DNA from: UBA5072 sp963822145
GTDB lineage: Bacteria; Bacteroidota; Bacteroidia; Bacteroidales; UBA10428
Length of the DNA: 64,000 bases
Assembly: GCA_963822145.1 (NCBI GenBank)
Contig: CAWGGG010000004.1
Coordinates: 1,736,001-1,800,000, forward strand
Direction: 5' to 3'
Both the position numbers and the translations under genes were made by a program. Shown here piece after piece: positions 52,572 to 62,235 of the stretch (position 1 is its first letter; each line of letters begins with the position of its first letter). Below the pieces are notes generated by a model. It did no database searches and was not told the origin of the DNA. It was given only the letters and a program-made list of their open reading frames with translations.

Positions 52572-54614
52572 TTACTGTTTAACAGGATCATTAATAAGCG
52601 TGGTGTATGCAGATGCCGCCAGCACGAAACTGGCACTACGCTCCCGCACAAGAATCTTCTCTGCCTTTTCCATTCCTTTTTCAGCATCAGTGATATAAAG
52701 CTGAAGCGCTTCAACCCCTTCGGGCAAACCCTTAATCGTTACCTGGCGTGCGGCTCCGTTATTCACGATATGCAGGGTATAAACCGCGTTCAGGACATCC
52801 CCAAATGCCGCACAACTGATATTGGGACGATTGCAGCGCACCGGAACAGCAAAGGAACCCTTCGGGGTCAGCCCCAGTTGTTTCAGGTTCCAGAAGCGCT
52901 GTGTGGGCCTCAGCGGGCCATTGTCTCCGTATAGCCCCATACCGGTCAATACGGAATAATCCGCAGTCAGTTGCCACTCCAGGATCGTAACCGGCTGGCA
53001 AAGGGCACATATGCGGATGTACTTGTCAATTTCATCGAGCTGAAACCAGGGCTGAAGGAATATCAGCGGATACCTGTGAGCGGCAGAATTAGAACCGCCT
53101 TCAGCAACCATGATCGGAAGGTTGGTTGCCGCGGCCGATTGTGCCCAGGCCATCAAGTCAGGTGTGGTAACCCCGTGATAGGTGTGAAATGATACTGCAC
53201 CGGCATATTTGTGGAGACCGGGATCCTTTTCGATGATGCTCATAATTTTGTTTGCTTTTGCCGTTCCGGCACCCGTGTCGCCAATAAGCACCTTGGTTTT
53301 AAGTCCGTTTGATGCCAGGCATTCACCAATGGCCTTTAACTGAAAGGCATGGTCCTCGGGAGTCTGGAATACTTCAACGCCATAATCCGATTCATTAAAG
53401 GAAAAGTAATCCGCCTCAATACCATAAGTCTGTTTGACATATACAAAAAAGGAAGCTATTGATTTACTGATTTCCTGGATTCTGTCATTGTCCAGCACCA
53501 AACCTTTTGGAACCTTTTTATCCTGGTCAACCGCCCATGCTGGTGGCCACCATACTGAAAAAATAACCGGCATTTTTCTTTTTGCCAGTTCCACGGCCAG
53601 CTGCATCTGTTTCTCAAAGCGTTCGCTCAATTGACCTGATTGTGCAAGTTTCACCGGATCCATTCCGGCTTCAGGCTGCCATTCATCCCAGTAAAAAGGT
53701 ACGCGGGCCCAGACAACATTCAGGTTGTTGAGACAGTATTGAATAACTGCAGGATCTTTATCCGGGAACTGCAATCTGAAATTGCCCCCAATTCCATCAA
53801 ACGGCCTGCCAGGTTTTGTGACATCCATAACAATTTCGATTGGTTCCTTATCAATGGTACCGCTTGCTTTAATATCAAAAACCATATTCGCTTTCCTGCC
53901 TTTTTTGGGGGAATCCTTCAGTAGGGTGAAATAAATCTGATAGTTGGCCAAGGTCAGGTTCGGGTCGTGATCTGTAAAGATCTGACGGGGTGATGGATCG
54001 TTGAGATAAGCAGGTTGACTGATGAAATCACTTCGAAGGACAATTTCAATTGTATTTTTTGTGGATATAATGAACTCCCGTTTTTCGGAATGTATGATCA
54101 TCTTGCTGGCTTTGACACGGGCCAATTCACCCTGTTCATTTTTCTTCAATCCCGAAAGAGAAAGAATGCTGACATTTTTATCATCCTTAAAAAAGCTGAT
54201 GGTGCCTGCAGAAAAAATCGCACCGGGTACTTCAACACAATAATACAAACCAGCAAGTTTCAATTCATCCATGATCTCAACCTTAATATCCACATGAGCA
54301 GAACTCATTGCTGTTTCTGTCATGGCGGTGGTAAATGCAACGGGCAATCCCAGCAATTCATGAGCAACAGTATGGGTTTTCCCTTCGATTGTATAGGTCT
54401 GTTCTCCTTCCCAGTTGTATTTCTCGGTCTGTACATACCCTTTCCAATCCGGAGTAACGGCACGCAGTGAAGATTCGAATTCCATCTTTTCACCATCAAT
54501 ATAAATACCGTTCACGTTGCCCCAGGGTGTGAATACCGGCTGGGCATCCAGTTCTATGAGCATAAAACCTGGGCAGAGTCCAAGCATTAAAAAAAGGCAT
54601 ACTAAAGTCTTCAT
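52572..54614 (-). CDS. GH30-like (clan GH-A) glycoside hydrolase, exported
   Basis: The 680-residue product has a signal peptide (about 1-24). An N-terminal beta-rich region (about 25-260) precedes a TIM barrel starting at PFDGIGGNFR (271-280). The predicted acid/base is E408 in YFSFNESDYG and the predicted nucleophile is E505 in IMVAEGGS, on strands 4 and 7 as in clan GH-A. A C-terminal beta-domain (about 590-675) completes the layout typical of GH30. GH30 members cleave beta-1,6-glucans, xylans, galactans or fucosides; the target is unknown here. It is the last gene of the glycan operon. The long N-terminal region is not usual for GH30 and has no recognised family. Confidence 0.82.
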   Translation of the reverse strand: MKTLVCLFLMLGLCPGFMLIELDAQPVFTPWGNVNGIYIDGEKMEFESSLRAVTPDWKGYVQTEKYNWEGEQTYTIEGKTHTVAHELLGLPVAFTTAMTETAMSSAHVDIKVEIMDELKLAGLYYCVEVPGAIFSAGTISFFKDDKNVSILSLSGLKKNEQGELARVKASKMIIHSEKREFIISTKNTIEIVLRSDFISQPAYLNDPSPRQIFTDHDPNLTLANYQIYFTLLKDSPKKGRKANMVFDIKASGTIDKEPIEIVMDVTKPGRPFDGIGGNFRLQFPDKDPAVIQYCLNNLNVVWARVPFYWDEWQPEAGMDPVKLAQSGQLSERFEKQMQLAVELAKRKMPVIFSVWWPPAWAVDQDKKVPKGLVLDNDRIQEISKSIASFFVYVKQTYGIEADYFSFNESDYGVEVFQTPEDHAFQLKAIGECLASNGLKTKVLIGDTGAGTAKANKIMSIIEKDPGLHKYAGAVSFHTYHGVTTPDLMAWAQSAAATNLPIMVAEGGSNSAAHRYPLIFLQPWFQLDEIDKYIRICALCQPVTILEWQLTADYSVLTGMGLYGDNGPLRPTQRFWNLKQLGLTPKGSFAVPVRCNRPNISCAAFGDVLNAVYTLHIVNNGAARQVTIKGLPEGVEALQLYITDAEKGMEKAEKILVRERSASFVLAASAYTTLINDPVKQ

Positions 54615-54661
54615 AGGAGTATTATATTTTCTGGTTGAACTTTCATTTAAGCTGCACGCAT

Positions 54662-55117
54662 TTAAATACCGAGCTCACGTATGGCTTTTTGCACGATTTC
54701 AAGGTCACTGGATCCCCGGAAACCACTAAATCCAATGGATAAACGCGTGCCGTCTTTCAAAATTACAGGTTGCCCCCCCGGCCATCCAATAAAATCGGGA
54801 GGCTGAATGCCAAAATCTTTCTCGTTCAATTCACCGTTGAAGATCTTCCGTTCAAATTCAACCGTTTTCATGCCGGTGATCCATACCTGACTGGCCTTGG
54901 TCCAGGCAATCTGAAAGGTACGCCTCGTCGGTATTTTATCCTTACCGTACAGGCGGCCATATACGTTGCCTTCTTCATCGATGATGCATATGGCAACATT
55001 CCCTTCTGAAAAGGCATCTTTTGGATCGGCAACGTAAGCGGGTATCAGCTTTTCGGCTGCTGTCATGATGGCTTCAATTTGTTCCTTTACAATTTGTTTT
55101 TTCATAGGATATCGCAT
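54662..55117 (-). CDS. GlcG/HbpS-family (PF03928-like) protein
   Basis: The 151-residue product resembles the HbpS/GlcG fold: it opens with a helix (KEQIEAIMTAAEKLIPAYVA), continues VAICIIDEEGNVYGRLYGKDKIPTRR, then FQIAWTKASQVWITGMKT, and ends with FSGFRGSSDLEIVQKAI. Some family members bind or degrade haem, others sit in glycolate or sugar-acid operons with unknown roles. No signal peptide is seen. Its ATG directly follows the stop of the carbohydrate-binding protein gene (ATG at 55105 is an alternative start), so it is translated with the glycosidase genes. Confidence 0.82.
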   Translation of the reverse strand: MRYPMKKQIVKEQIEAIMTAAEKLIPAYVADPKDAFSEGNVAICIIDEEGNVYGRLYGKDKIPTRRTFQIAWTKASQVWITGMKTVEFERKIFNGELNEKDFGIQPPDFIGWPGGQPVILKDGTRLSIGFSGFRGSSDLEIVQKAIRELGI

Positions 55118-55813
55118 TTACTTGAATTCTTCAACCAGAATAAAATCGAGATAAGCCAGGTTTGATCCCTTGTTATATTTAAGTGTCAGTAAATTCAACC
55201 CAGTGGATGCAAGCGATATCTCACCGATGGTCGCCTGGTCCCAGTAATGCCAGTTTCCGGTACTGACCGGTAGTTTCAGGTCACAGATCTTCTGGTTATT
55301 CAGCCATAGCGTTGATTTGTTGTCGTCATTGCCATACACCGTCACAATCTTATATTTACCTGCCACCTTTATATCAACGGTATAATTGGTCCATTCGCCG
55401 TCTTCCTGCCAACCAATATAAAGCTGGTTCACTTTGGGATCAACTTTATTGGGATGGTTAAAATCCGCCCAGTCCTTGGTATAGGAAATATCCACAGCTT
55501 CATTTTCACGAAAGAAACAAATGTAAGGGGATACACCAGGACGGGCATGTCCCTGCGTATGGTTCAGGGCACTTCCCTCATTGATGGGTGTGACATCATG
55601 ATACGCTACTCCTTCACCACCCAGGTCATAATAGGCCAGTTCAACCCGTCCGGGGATTACCTGGGCCCCTTGCTGATAATACTTATCTGAAAAGGGCTGG
55701 CCTTTATAGTCTTTGGGCATTTGCCCCCGGGCTGATGCAAGGGCAACAATCACCGTCATGGGTAGCATGAACAGGTTTCGGATGATAATTCGTTGTGAGG
55801 TCATAGGTTTCAT
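55118..55813 (-). CDS. Exported carbohydrate-binding (CBM6-like) protein
   Basis: The 231-residue product has a signal peptide (about 1-32) and one jelly-roll of the CBM6/CBM35 kind: GGEGVAYHDVTPINEGSAL, YIGWQEDGEWTNYTVDIKVAGKYKI, TLWLNNQKICDLKLP and closing LTLKYNKGSNLAYLDFILVEEF are the usual strands. The paired tryptophans and the GEW-TNYT stretch mark the binding face. It has no catalytic domain and probably binds the target glycan for its neighbours. Its ATG overlaps the stop of the GH5-like gene by four bases (ATGA), which suggests a fixed ratio of enzyme to binding protein. Confidence 0.85.
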   Translation of the reverse strand: MKPMTSQRIIIRNLFMLPMTVIVALASARGQMPKDYKGQPFSDKYYQQGAQVIPGRVELAYYDLGGEGVAYHDVTPINEGSALNHTQGHARPGVSPYICFFRENEAVDISYTKDWADFNHPNKVDPKVNQLYIGWQEDGEWTNYTVDIKVAGKYKIVTVYGNDDNKSTLWLNNQKICDLKLPVSTGNWHYWDQATIGEISLASTGLNLLTLKYNKGSNLAYLDFILVEEFK

Positions 55814-57351
55814 TTTGCTGCTGGAATTTCAACTTTCAGGATGTTTGAATAATCGGTACTTCCGGCTGAATTTTCACCTTTCAGGCGATAGTAATAAGTT
55901 TTTCCGGCATCTGCGGTCTCATCATAATACAGGATAAGGGGATCAGATGCTTCCGGAGTATATTCAAAGTTCTTCACATCAGCAATTACAGCATCTTCAA
56001 GTCCGGTTGCGATAACCTTCCAGGATCCCTGAACACTTTCAGCACGTTCCATGATGTAAAAAGCCGCTCCGGTGGAACCGCGCCAGGTAAAGCCCGTACC
56101 CTGCAACATCAGCACCGGAGCCATGGAAGGTCTTTCAACTTCCGGAAGCGGAAGTTCACGAATGGAATAGGCTTCCTTCCTGAGTAAATCGAGTAAACGG
56201 ATTTCTTCGTAGGCAAATCCTGCAGAGAATCCCGGAACATGGAACGAATTTACCGGTGTACCACCTTCATTATGATAATACCAGCCACCATCACGGCGAT
56301 GTGCCCGGATGCTCCACATCAGGCCTCCTGTTATATCCTCCTCACGAATGACAGTCATCAGGGCCCTCAGGTTTTCAGTACTGCCCAAACCAAACTCATC
56401 CACCATCAGTGGTTTTTTCCCCCTGCATTGTTCCCGCGAAGCCCGGGCGATTGGTGCCAGTTCCCAGGATTTTCCACCCATGCGGTTCCAGTATTCATAT
56501 AGGTGGTCGCTAATGATATCAATGTTCGGATCAGCCAGGAAAGCATTACGATCTGCCCCTCCCGCTTCCAGGATCAGGTGATTCGGATCGACCCTCTTGA
56601 TATAAGCGGCCATTTCAATGCTCCATGTAAGAATGTGCTTCTCCCATTCCTGGTAATCCAATTTGCGGTCGCCGGCATAACTGCCAAATTCATTGCCGAG
56701 TTGCCAGCACAATATAGCGGGATCATCTTTATACAGGATCCCGTTAACAGTATTTTTCCGATTCAGTAGGAAATCAAGAAAGTGTCTGAAATCGGACTTA
56801 ACTTCTTCATCTGTCCAGAAAGAACCTTTCGGTTTTCCGCTGAGGGCCGAAAACTCATCCACTCCCCGAATTCCGCCAAAGCTCTGAGAGGCAATGAACG
56901 GTATGATCACGCGGACATCATATTCATGGCAAAGGGCGATTACCCGGTCAAGACACTTGAAAGCGTCCTCGTTGTATGTACGGCGTGCTGTGATATATAC
57001 AGGCATTTCCTTATCTTCGGGAGAATAAACGGATAACGAGAATGTTCTGGTTGCACGGCCTCCCAGACGTTGTATGCCTCCAAGGATATCCCTGATCTCA
57101 TACTCATCGGGGAAGCGGTTGGACCTGTCTGCACGGATTTGCGATTCATTTTGCTGAATATTGGGTGCCGCCATTCCAAAAAACCTGAAAACCCTATCGC
57201 CTTCCATCAACTGATCCCCCTGCCGGGTTATAATGGGCCAGTCGGGCTTATCCCTGGTGATTCGGACTGCCTCCCGGGCTTCAGCCGTAAAGGATATAAG
57301 GCCGATCCATAAAACAAATTTTCCAGGTATTTTAATGTTTGCTCCGGACAT
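55810..57351 (-). CDS. GH5-like (clan GH-A) glycoside hydrolase, exported
   Basis: The product is 513 residues from ATG 57351, preferred over a TTG seven codons upstream. A signal peptide (about 1-27) is followed by a TIM barrel with the predicted acid/base E221 in LCWQLGNEFGSY and the predicted nucleophile E319 in PLMVDEFGLGS. The layout resembles GH5 mannanase-like enzymes. A C-terminal fibronectin-like domain (about 415-510, FTWRGSTGAAFYIMERAESV) ends the chain. It would cut beta-mannan or a related backbone outside the cytoplasm. It is translationally coupled to the CBM6-like gene and lies 92 bases after the 700-residue unknown. Confidence 0.87.
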   Translation of the reverse strand: MSGANIKIPGKFVLWIGLISFTAEAREAVRITRDKPDWPIITRQGDQLMEGDRVFRFFGMAAPNIQQNESQIRADRSNRFPDEYEIRDILGGIQRLGGRATRTFSLSVYSPEDKEMPVYITARRTYNEDAFKCLDRVIALCHEYDVRVIIPFIASQSFGGIRGVDEFSALSGKPKGSFWTDEEVKSDFRHFLDFLLNRKNTVNGILYKDDPAILCWQLGNEFGSYAGDRKLDYQEWEKHILTWSIEMAAYIKRVDPNHLILEAGGADRNAFLADPNIDIISDHLYEYWNRMGGKSWELAPIARASREQCRGKKPLMVDEFGLGSTENLRALMTVIREEDITGGLMWSIRAHRRDGGWYYHNEGGTPVNSFHVPGFSAGFAYEEIRLLDLLRKEAYSIRELPLPEVERPSMAPVLMLQGTGFTWRGSTGAAFYIMERAESVQGSWKVIATGLEDAVIADVKNFEYTPEASDPLILYYDETADAGKTYYYRLKGENSAGSTDYSNILKVEIPAAK

Positions 57352-57443
57352 AGTCTTAAAAATTATATACAATACCTATCGCTCACCAAGATACATATTT
57401 TGTATATATCCTTTATAAATCCCGATAATACTATTTTTCCGTT

Positions 57444-59546
57444 TTATAATGCTTTTATTAAAAGATCCGATTTTTCGGCAATCGAAGTATGTATCCATAT
57501 TAACAGGGCATTGCCCACCAGGGCTGATTTATAGGGCACTGCTTCTCCATTAACCAAAACTGATACTTCTTCTTTACCCTTCCAGTTCAGTATTTGTATG
57601 GCCGGGTTGATGACGGGCCTTCCCCCGGGCTGAACCCCGATATGACACAAATCGCTCCCCTTAACGTTATCGAAAATCCAGCAGCGGGCAGTCAGATCAT
57701 TTTTAACAAATGTGATGTTGTTATCCATTGAGGCAATGATTCCCGGATCAAGCCAGGTTTGGATGTTGTCTTTTACTGCATTATAATCGTAGGGTCGGCC
57801 TACCCCTACCAACATCACATGTTTTCGGTACATCCGGCCAGAGCTATCTGTTTTAAAATGATCCTTAAAATCAACTCCCTGCTGGTAAAAACCCGCACTT
57901 ACCAGAGAGGTATGCGTTACTTCATTGAGATGTGATGCGTAAGATCGTGAGGTTGCCCCCCATCCGTTGGTATTTTGACCATAAGGTTCGCGACCCACAG
58001 GCCAGTGAGAAAAGTTATAATTTGTATTATGCCAGCTGATTTGTGTTTCAATTTTGATACCGGTCCATGTTTCGGGGTAGTCATCAGTTTGGTTATAAGC
58101 CATATAAAAATCGGGCAGACCATCTTTGAAATGGCAGTCGAATACCACCTGAGGCCAGTTCCAGGAGTCCTTGGCATATTCATCATGAGTTGGAGGCGGG
58201 AAATAGGTCTTCACCGAATCGGTCATATTAAAAACGGATAAAGCAGGGGCATTGCAGATATCTCCGGCTTCCACCAGTGAACCGCCAATCGGCATAGGTT
58301 CTATTATTTCAGGTCCCCATTGGCGCCTGTGTTCAATATCAAGCTTGGGCCTATCAATCAGTTGACGCGTTCCGGTACCATCGGGGTAAAAGGTCCAGTA
58401 CTCGTCGTAATACGGATATGCTGTGCCCCCAAAGTTCTCACCTGTAAAATGATAATCGGGATTTAAGGGTATGCCGTGCCAGTGAATGATTTTTCTTACC
58501 GCGTTATCTTCAATAATAGTAACCGACTGGCCATGCCTTTGGCGGTCCGACATTGCCTCGTGACAACCTTCATATATTGAATCGCCACTTTCAAAGAATT
58601 CAAAATTGAGTAAAAACTGGTTTGAAAGTCGCCAGGCTGGCGCATTATTGGCCCTGTCCCATATCAGGAACTTGATGTTCTTATCAAAACCAAACTCATC
58701 GCCAAAGGTAACTACCGTGGCTTCACCCTCGAAGCCCGACCAGGAAAAACTGCGTTTTTGCGCCCTAAATCCGGTTTGGCTGTCATCCCTGTCATTCACT
58801 GGTGTTCTAACCACGGTCAGGTAATGGTATTGGGCAGTCTCTGGGCCGTTTGTAGATTCATTGCGACAAATCAGTCCGATAAAATAGGATTGTCCAGCAT
58901 CGAGCCAGGCGTATTGAGGAGCTACTTCGAGCCAGTCGTTTGAGGTTATGCCCCATTTATCAAGCTTTGTCCCGTAATAAAAATGGAATGTATTGGAAAG
59001 CGACTCATGCAAAATGCGGATTTTCCTGTTGGTACCAATAAAGGGAACAGAAAATACGGAGCCATCGAGTTTGGATTCATAGCGGGATGGATCTATCACC
59101 TTTTTGGGATCATGCACATTCCGAAGTCCCTGCTGACGGTCATACTGGTTCACGAATACCTTTCCATCACGGTTATTTACAGTAATAAGGGTATAATTAT
59201 TAATATCAGGCTCACCGTCTTTAGCTGCGATAATAACGAGACCTACGGCATCATCTGCCTCAAACTCTGTTTCAGCAAAGAAATTTCCTGAAACCTCCTT
59301 CAGATGATAAACCCCTGCCAGCTCGGTGGTATCTCCTGCAGTGATTTCAAGTCTTTCTGCCGCATACCTGATGACGCAGGAGTTTTTGTCCGGAATCCTG
59401 AATAATCCAAATTTTCCGGGATCACTGAAATTCTCATAGAAAAGTGTATCGTAAAATTCGCTGCAATCAGCACGGTGTATCAACAAGGAAAATAAGAACA
59501 TTAATGATATTATCTTCTGCAATGAGGAGGTTTGATAGCGTCTCAT
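57444..59546 (-). CDS. Large exported protein of unknown function in the glycan operon
   Basis: The 700-residue product has a signal peptide (about 1-28). Residues about 35-255 look like a concanavalin/LamG jelly-roll (FYENFSDPGKFGLFRI, DAVGLVIIAAKDG, YFIGLICRNES). The remaining ~440 residues contain many W, H, Y and D residues (WHGIPLNPDYHF, YPYYDEYWTFYPDG, SHWPVGREPYGQNTNGWG) that could form a catalytic or binding site, but no known glycosidase or lyase signature was recognised. Its place as first gene of the run with GH5-like, CBM, HbpS-like and GH30-like genes suggests a role in the same polysaccharide pathway. A lyase or new glycosidase is possible. Confidence 0.7.
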   Translation of the reverse strand: MRRYQTSSLQKIISLMFLFSLLIHRADCSEFYDTLFYENFSDPGKFGLFRIPDKNSCVIRYAAERLEITAGDTTELAGVYHLKEVSGNFFAETEFEADDAVGLVIIAAKDGEPDINNYTLITVNNRDGKVFVNQYDRQQGLRNVHDPKKVIDPSRYESKLDGSVFSVPFIGTNRKIRILHESLSNTFHFYYGTKLDKWGITSNDWLEVAPQYAWLDAGQSYFIGLICRNESTNGPETAQYHYLTVVRTPVNDRDDSQTGFRAQKRSFSWSGFEGEATVVTFGDEFGFDKNIKFLIWDRANNAPAWRLSNQFLLNFEFFESGDSIYEGCHEAMSDRQRHGQSVTIIEDNAVRKIIHWHGIPLNPDYHFTGENFGGTAYPYYDEYWTFYPDGTGTRQLIDRPKLDIEHRRQWGPEIIEPMPIGGSLVEAGDICNAPALSVFNMTDSVKTYFPPPTHDEYAKDSWNWPQVVFDCHFKDGLPDFYMAYNQTDDYPETWTGIKIETQISWHNTNYNFSHWPVGREPYGQNTNGWGATSRSYASHLNEVTHTSLVSAGFYQQGVDFKDHFKTDSSGRMYRKHVMLVGVGRPYDYNAVKDNIQTWLDPGIIASMDNNITFVKNDLTARCWIFDNVKGSDLCHIGVQPGGRPVINPAIQILNWKGKEEVSVLVNGEAVPYKSALVGNALLIWIHTSIAEKSDLLIKAL

Positions 59547-59637
59547 GTCAAATATTTTTAATAGTTAGCGGGCAGGCCGAATGGGGCTCCTTTAATACAT
59601 TTTTGAAGTGAAAGTACCTTAGGTGCGACATTATGGT

Positions 59638-60603
59638 CTATTGTTTCTTGATGCCATTCATCCAGATTACCGATTGTTCTGACCGGTGCGGCTGTCCGAT
59701 AATATCTTTGTACAATTCCGGCCGCCTGGCCTGCAGGTAACGGTATCCCCCTGAATGTGCCATTTTGCCCGGGGTAAGCATAGCGGTCGCATAACTGTCA
59801 TCAAATGAACGGCATTCCGCAAGGATATCCCCAAAGGGATCAAGGATCATGGAACAGCCGTTTTTCAGCTGGTCATCGTCCATTCCAATGGGATTGGAAA
59901 AAACAACATAAATTCCATTATCATAAGCTCTTGCCGGCAACCACTTCATCAGCCAGCCCCGTCCTTTCATTCCTTCAAACTCTAATCTGAGGGAGGTTGG
60001 ATCAGATTCACGGTTCTCCCAGAGGCTTGGATCTATAAATCCGGCACCAGGCCGTGTAGAAGGCGTGCACATGGTAACATGAGGCATAAAGATAATATCA
60101 GCCCCCAGCAATCGTGTCGCCCTTACATTTTCAATGATATTATTGTCGTAACAAATCAGGATGCCGCATTTCCAACCAAGGATGTCAAAAACACAATACT
60201 GGTCGCCAGGCATCAGATAAGGATTAATGAACGGATGCAATTTCCTGTGCTTTGCGATCAACCCGTTTTTATCAACACAAACATAAGCTTTAAAGAGGTT
60301 ATCATGAACATCTTTTTCAAAAAGTCCAGCCAGTACAATGATATCATTGTCCTTTGCGATTTGGGCAAGTTTAGCCATGCTTGGCCCATCCGGAATGAAT
60401 TCAGCCAGATCGAGCATTTGTGCTTTTGTAAGATTCCTGGCAAAAGAATACCCTGTTATAGAACATTCATGAAATGCAATCACCCTTGAACCTTCACCGG
60501 AGGCTTTTTTGCAAAGATTTTCAATAACACTTAAATTATAGTTTTTATCTCCGCTTCTGTGTTCAAATTGTGCTGTTGAAACTTTGAGGTTTTCCATATT
60601 CAT
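59638..60603 (-). CDS. Carbon-nitrogen hydrolase (nitrilase superfamily)
   Basis: The 321-residue product carries the complete triad of the superfamily: E46 in VIAFHECSITG, K121 in KHRKLHPF and C151 in CGILICYDNNIIENVR. The fold hydrolyses amides, carbamoyl groups or nitriles in the cytoplasm. The text is closest to amidase or carbamoyl-putrescine-type members, but the substrate is not certain. It starts 59 bases after the methyltransferase gene and ends 91 bases before the 700-residue protein, so it may belong to the methyltransferase operon. An ATG two codons in (60597) is an equally good start. Confidence 0.9.
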   Translation of the reverse strand: MNMENLKVSTAQFEHRSGDKNYNLSVIENLCKKASGEGSRVIAFHECSITGYSFARNLTKAQMLDLAEFIPDGPSMAKLAQIAKDNDIIVLAGLFEKDVHDNLFKAYVCVDKNGLIAKHRKLHPFINPYLMPGDQYCVFDILGWKCGILICYDNNIIENVRATRLLGADIIFMPHVTMCTPSTRPGAGFIDPSLWENRESDPTSLRLEFEGMKGRGWLMKWLPARAYDNGIYVVFSNPIGMDDDQLKNGCSMILDPFGDILAECRSFDDSYATAMLTPGKMAHSGGYRYLQARRPELYKDIIGQPHRSEQSVIWMNGIKKQ

Positions 60604-60661
60604 ACATTAAACTCTTATTAGGAATGTTACCGGTAAAACAGATTCCAATAGGCTGTATCCT

Positions 60662-61426
60662 TTATTTTTTACACTCAACAATAAACTCCTTGGATGATTC
60701 ATCCAGGGGGTGGCCCTTATAGTCCCCATAAATCCTGTAGGAAGTGAATTCGGAACGTTCAATCAAATGCTCCAGTTCATAACGGAAGAAGAACCGTAAC
60801 GGCAAATCCCAGTCCTCCGTTTTCAGGGTTTCATCCTCATCCCATTCCAGTGTAAAAAAAACCTGAATAACCTGGTTTATCAGGTCAGGTTTTGTGGATA
60901 CCATCCTCCTCAGCTTTTTTCCAGATTCATACTCACCATCAAAATCAACCTGGTTATGAAGCCCTTTTATCAATTGGTTCAGGTCGGGGACAAAAGTGTC
61001 GAAGATAAACCTGCCATTGGGTTTCAAATGCCTGCAAACATTATTTAAAGCAAGGATCTGGTCTTTTTTTTCCGGAATATGCATGATAACCCTGAAGGGG
61101 GCAATGATCAAATCAAATTGGAAATCAAATGAGAAATCAAGCATGTTTTGCCGGGTAACCCTGTAATGCTGGTTGGGTTCAAGTTTGCTTTTCAGGACCT
61201 CAATCATGTTTCGGCTGATATCTATGCCATAAACTTCATGTCCGTTGTGCAGGGCTTCAACAAAGAACCTTCCGGTTCCCACGCCTATTTCCAGCACACT
61301 TCCCTGGGTTTTCATGACTTCATTCAGGAAAAAATCATGATCAACACCATCCCTTAACTGGTGATAAATAACATCATAAAACCTGGCAAAGCTGGTTGGA
61401 TATTCCTGAGTTTTCATAGCATTCAT
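60662..61426 (-). CDS. Class I SAM-dependent methyltransferase (1)
   Basis: The 254-residue product has motif I VLEIGVGTGRFF near residue 45, motif II VYGIDISRNMIEVL with the acidic ribose-binding residue, and motif IV DLIIAPFRVIMHI. The C-terminal half reads as a beta-sheet closing domain (VFFTLEWDEDE, LPLRFFFRYELEHLI) like those of small-molecule methyltransferases of this class. No membrane segment. The ATG overlaps the stop of the next methyltransferase gene by four bases. The acceptor is unknown. Confidence 0.9.
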   Translation of the reverse strand: MNAMKTQEYPTSFARFYDVIYHQLRDGVDHDFFLNEVMKTQGSVLEIGVGTGRFFVEALHNGHEVYGIDISRNMIEVLKSKLEPNQHYRVTRQNMLDFSFDFQFDLIIAPFRVIMHIPEKKDQILALNNVCRHLKPNGRFIFDTFVPDLNQLIKGLHNQVDFDGEYESGKKLRRMVSTKPDLINQVIQVFFTLEWDEDETLKTEDWDLPLRFFFRYELEHLIERSEFTSYRIYGDYKGHPLDESSKEFIVECKK

Positions 61427-62235
61427 GTCTTTTTAATGATCCAGATATCCTGTGACAGTCCTTTCCCCCTTTCAGGCTTTTTCTCAACATGCTCCAGGAT
61501 CTGCACGTTTTTAAAAAGTCTTTTCATGAACCCGGGTGGATGAAAGGCCGAAAAGGTGCGGTGGCCTTCCCGGGTCTTCCCTCGGACAATCAATTCATCC
61601 CTGTTGTATCGTTTCAATTCCCGGGGCGTCAGTTTCATGGTAAAGTTATCACCCTGGGTGGTAAAAAGCATAATACCCTTTGTTTTTAGTACACGATAAA
61701 GTTCGTTGTACCAGTCATAATGCGATTGTTCCGATAAATGGGTGAAAACCGATATGCCATATATCACGTCAAAGTATTGATCAGGGAAGGAAAGTTTCGC
61801 CTCCAGGGAATTCCTGCCAAATACAATACCTGGAAGGTTCCGGGAACACCAGTCGATAGTTTTTATATTGTAATCCGTCCCGAAATACTCGCATCCATCA
61901 CCCAACAAAGCAGGCAGGTGTCTGGTGATCCGTCCTGGTCCACAACCCCAATCCAGTATGCGTTTATCCTTTAAATCAATATGATTTCTGAGATGACTGA
62001 TCAGCCAAAGGGCTGTTTCCATTCCTCCCGTATAATAGCCTGAATAATTTATCTGAAAGGTTTCATACATTAAATAATCAGGAGGTAACTTAACCTCAGG
62101 GTGATTAACCCTGAATTCACGATTTGCCCTGCTTTGCTTAAATCGCTGAAAATAAAACCTTACCTGGTCCGTAAAACGGATCAATCGCCATCCCCTCAGC
62201 AAATTAGACAGCAGTCCTTTATTCATGTGCATCAT
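61423..62235 (-). CDS. Class I SAM-dependent methyltransferase (2)
   Basis: The 270-residue product has motif I ILDWGCGPGRITRHL, motif II EYFGTDYNIKTIDWC, and FDVIYGISVFTHLSEQSHYDWYNELYRVLKTKGIML, which is typical of methyltransferase type 11/12 domains. The N-terminal ~60 residues are basic and helical (LRFTDQ-type, QRFKQSRANREFRVNHPEV) and may contact the acceptor. It overlaps the VOC gene upstream and the other methyltransferase gene downstream by four bases each, so the three are translated together. The acceptor is unknown; glycan or natural-product methylation are possible. Confidence 0.9.
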   Translation of the reverse strand: MMHMNKGLLSNLLRGWRLIRFTDQVRFYFQRFKQSRANREFRVNHPEVKLPPDYLMYETFQINYSGYYTGGMETALWLISHLRNHIDLKDKRILDWGCGPGRITRHLPALLGDGCEYFGTDYNIKTIDWCSRNLPGIVFGRNSLEAKLSFPDQYFDVIYGISVFTHLSEQSHYDWYNELYRVLKTKGIMLFTTQGDNFTMKLTPRELKRYNRDELIVRGKTREGHRTFSAFHPPGFMKRLFKNVQILEHVEKKPERGKGLSQDIWIIKKT

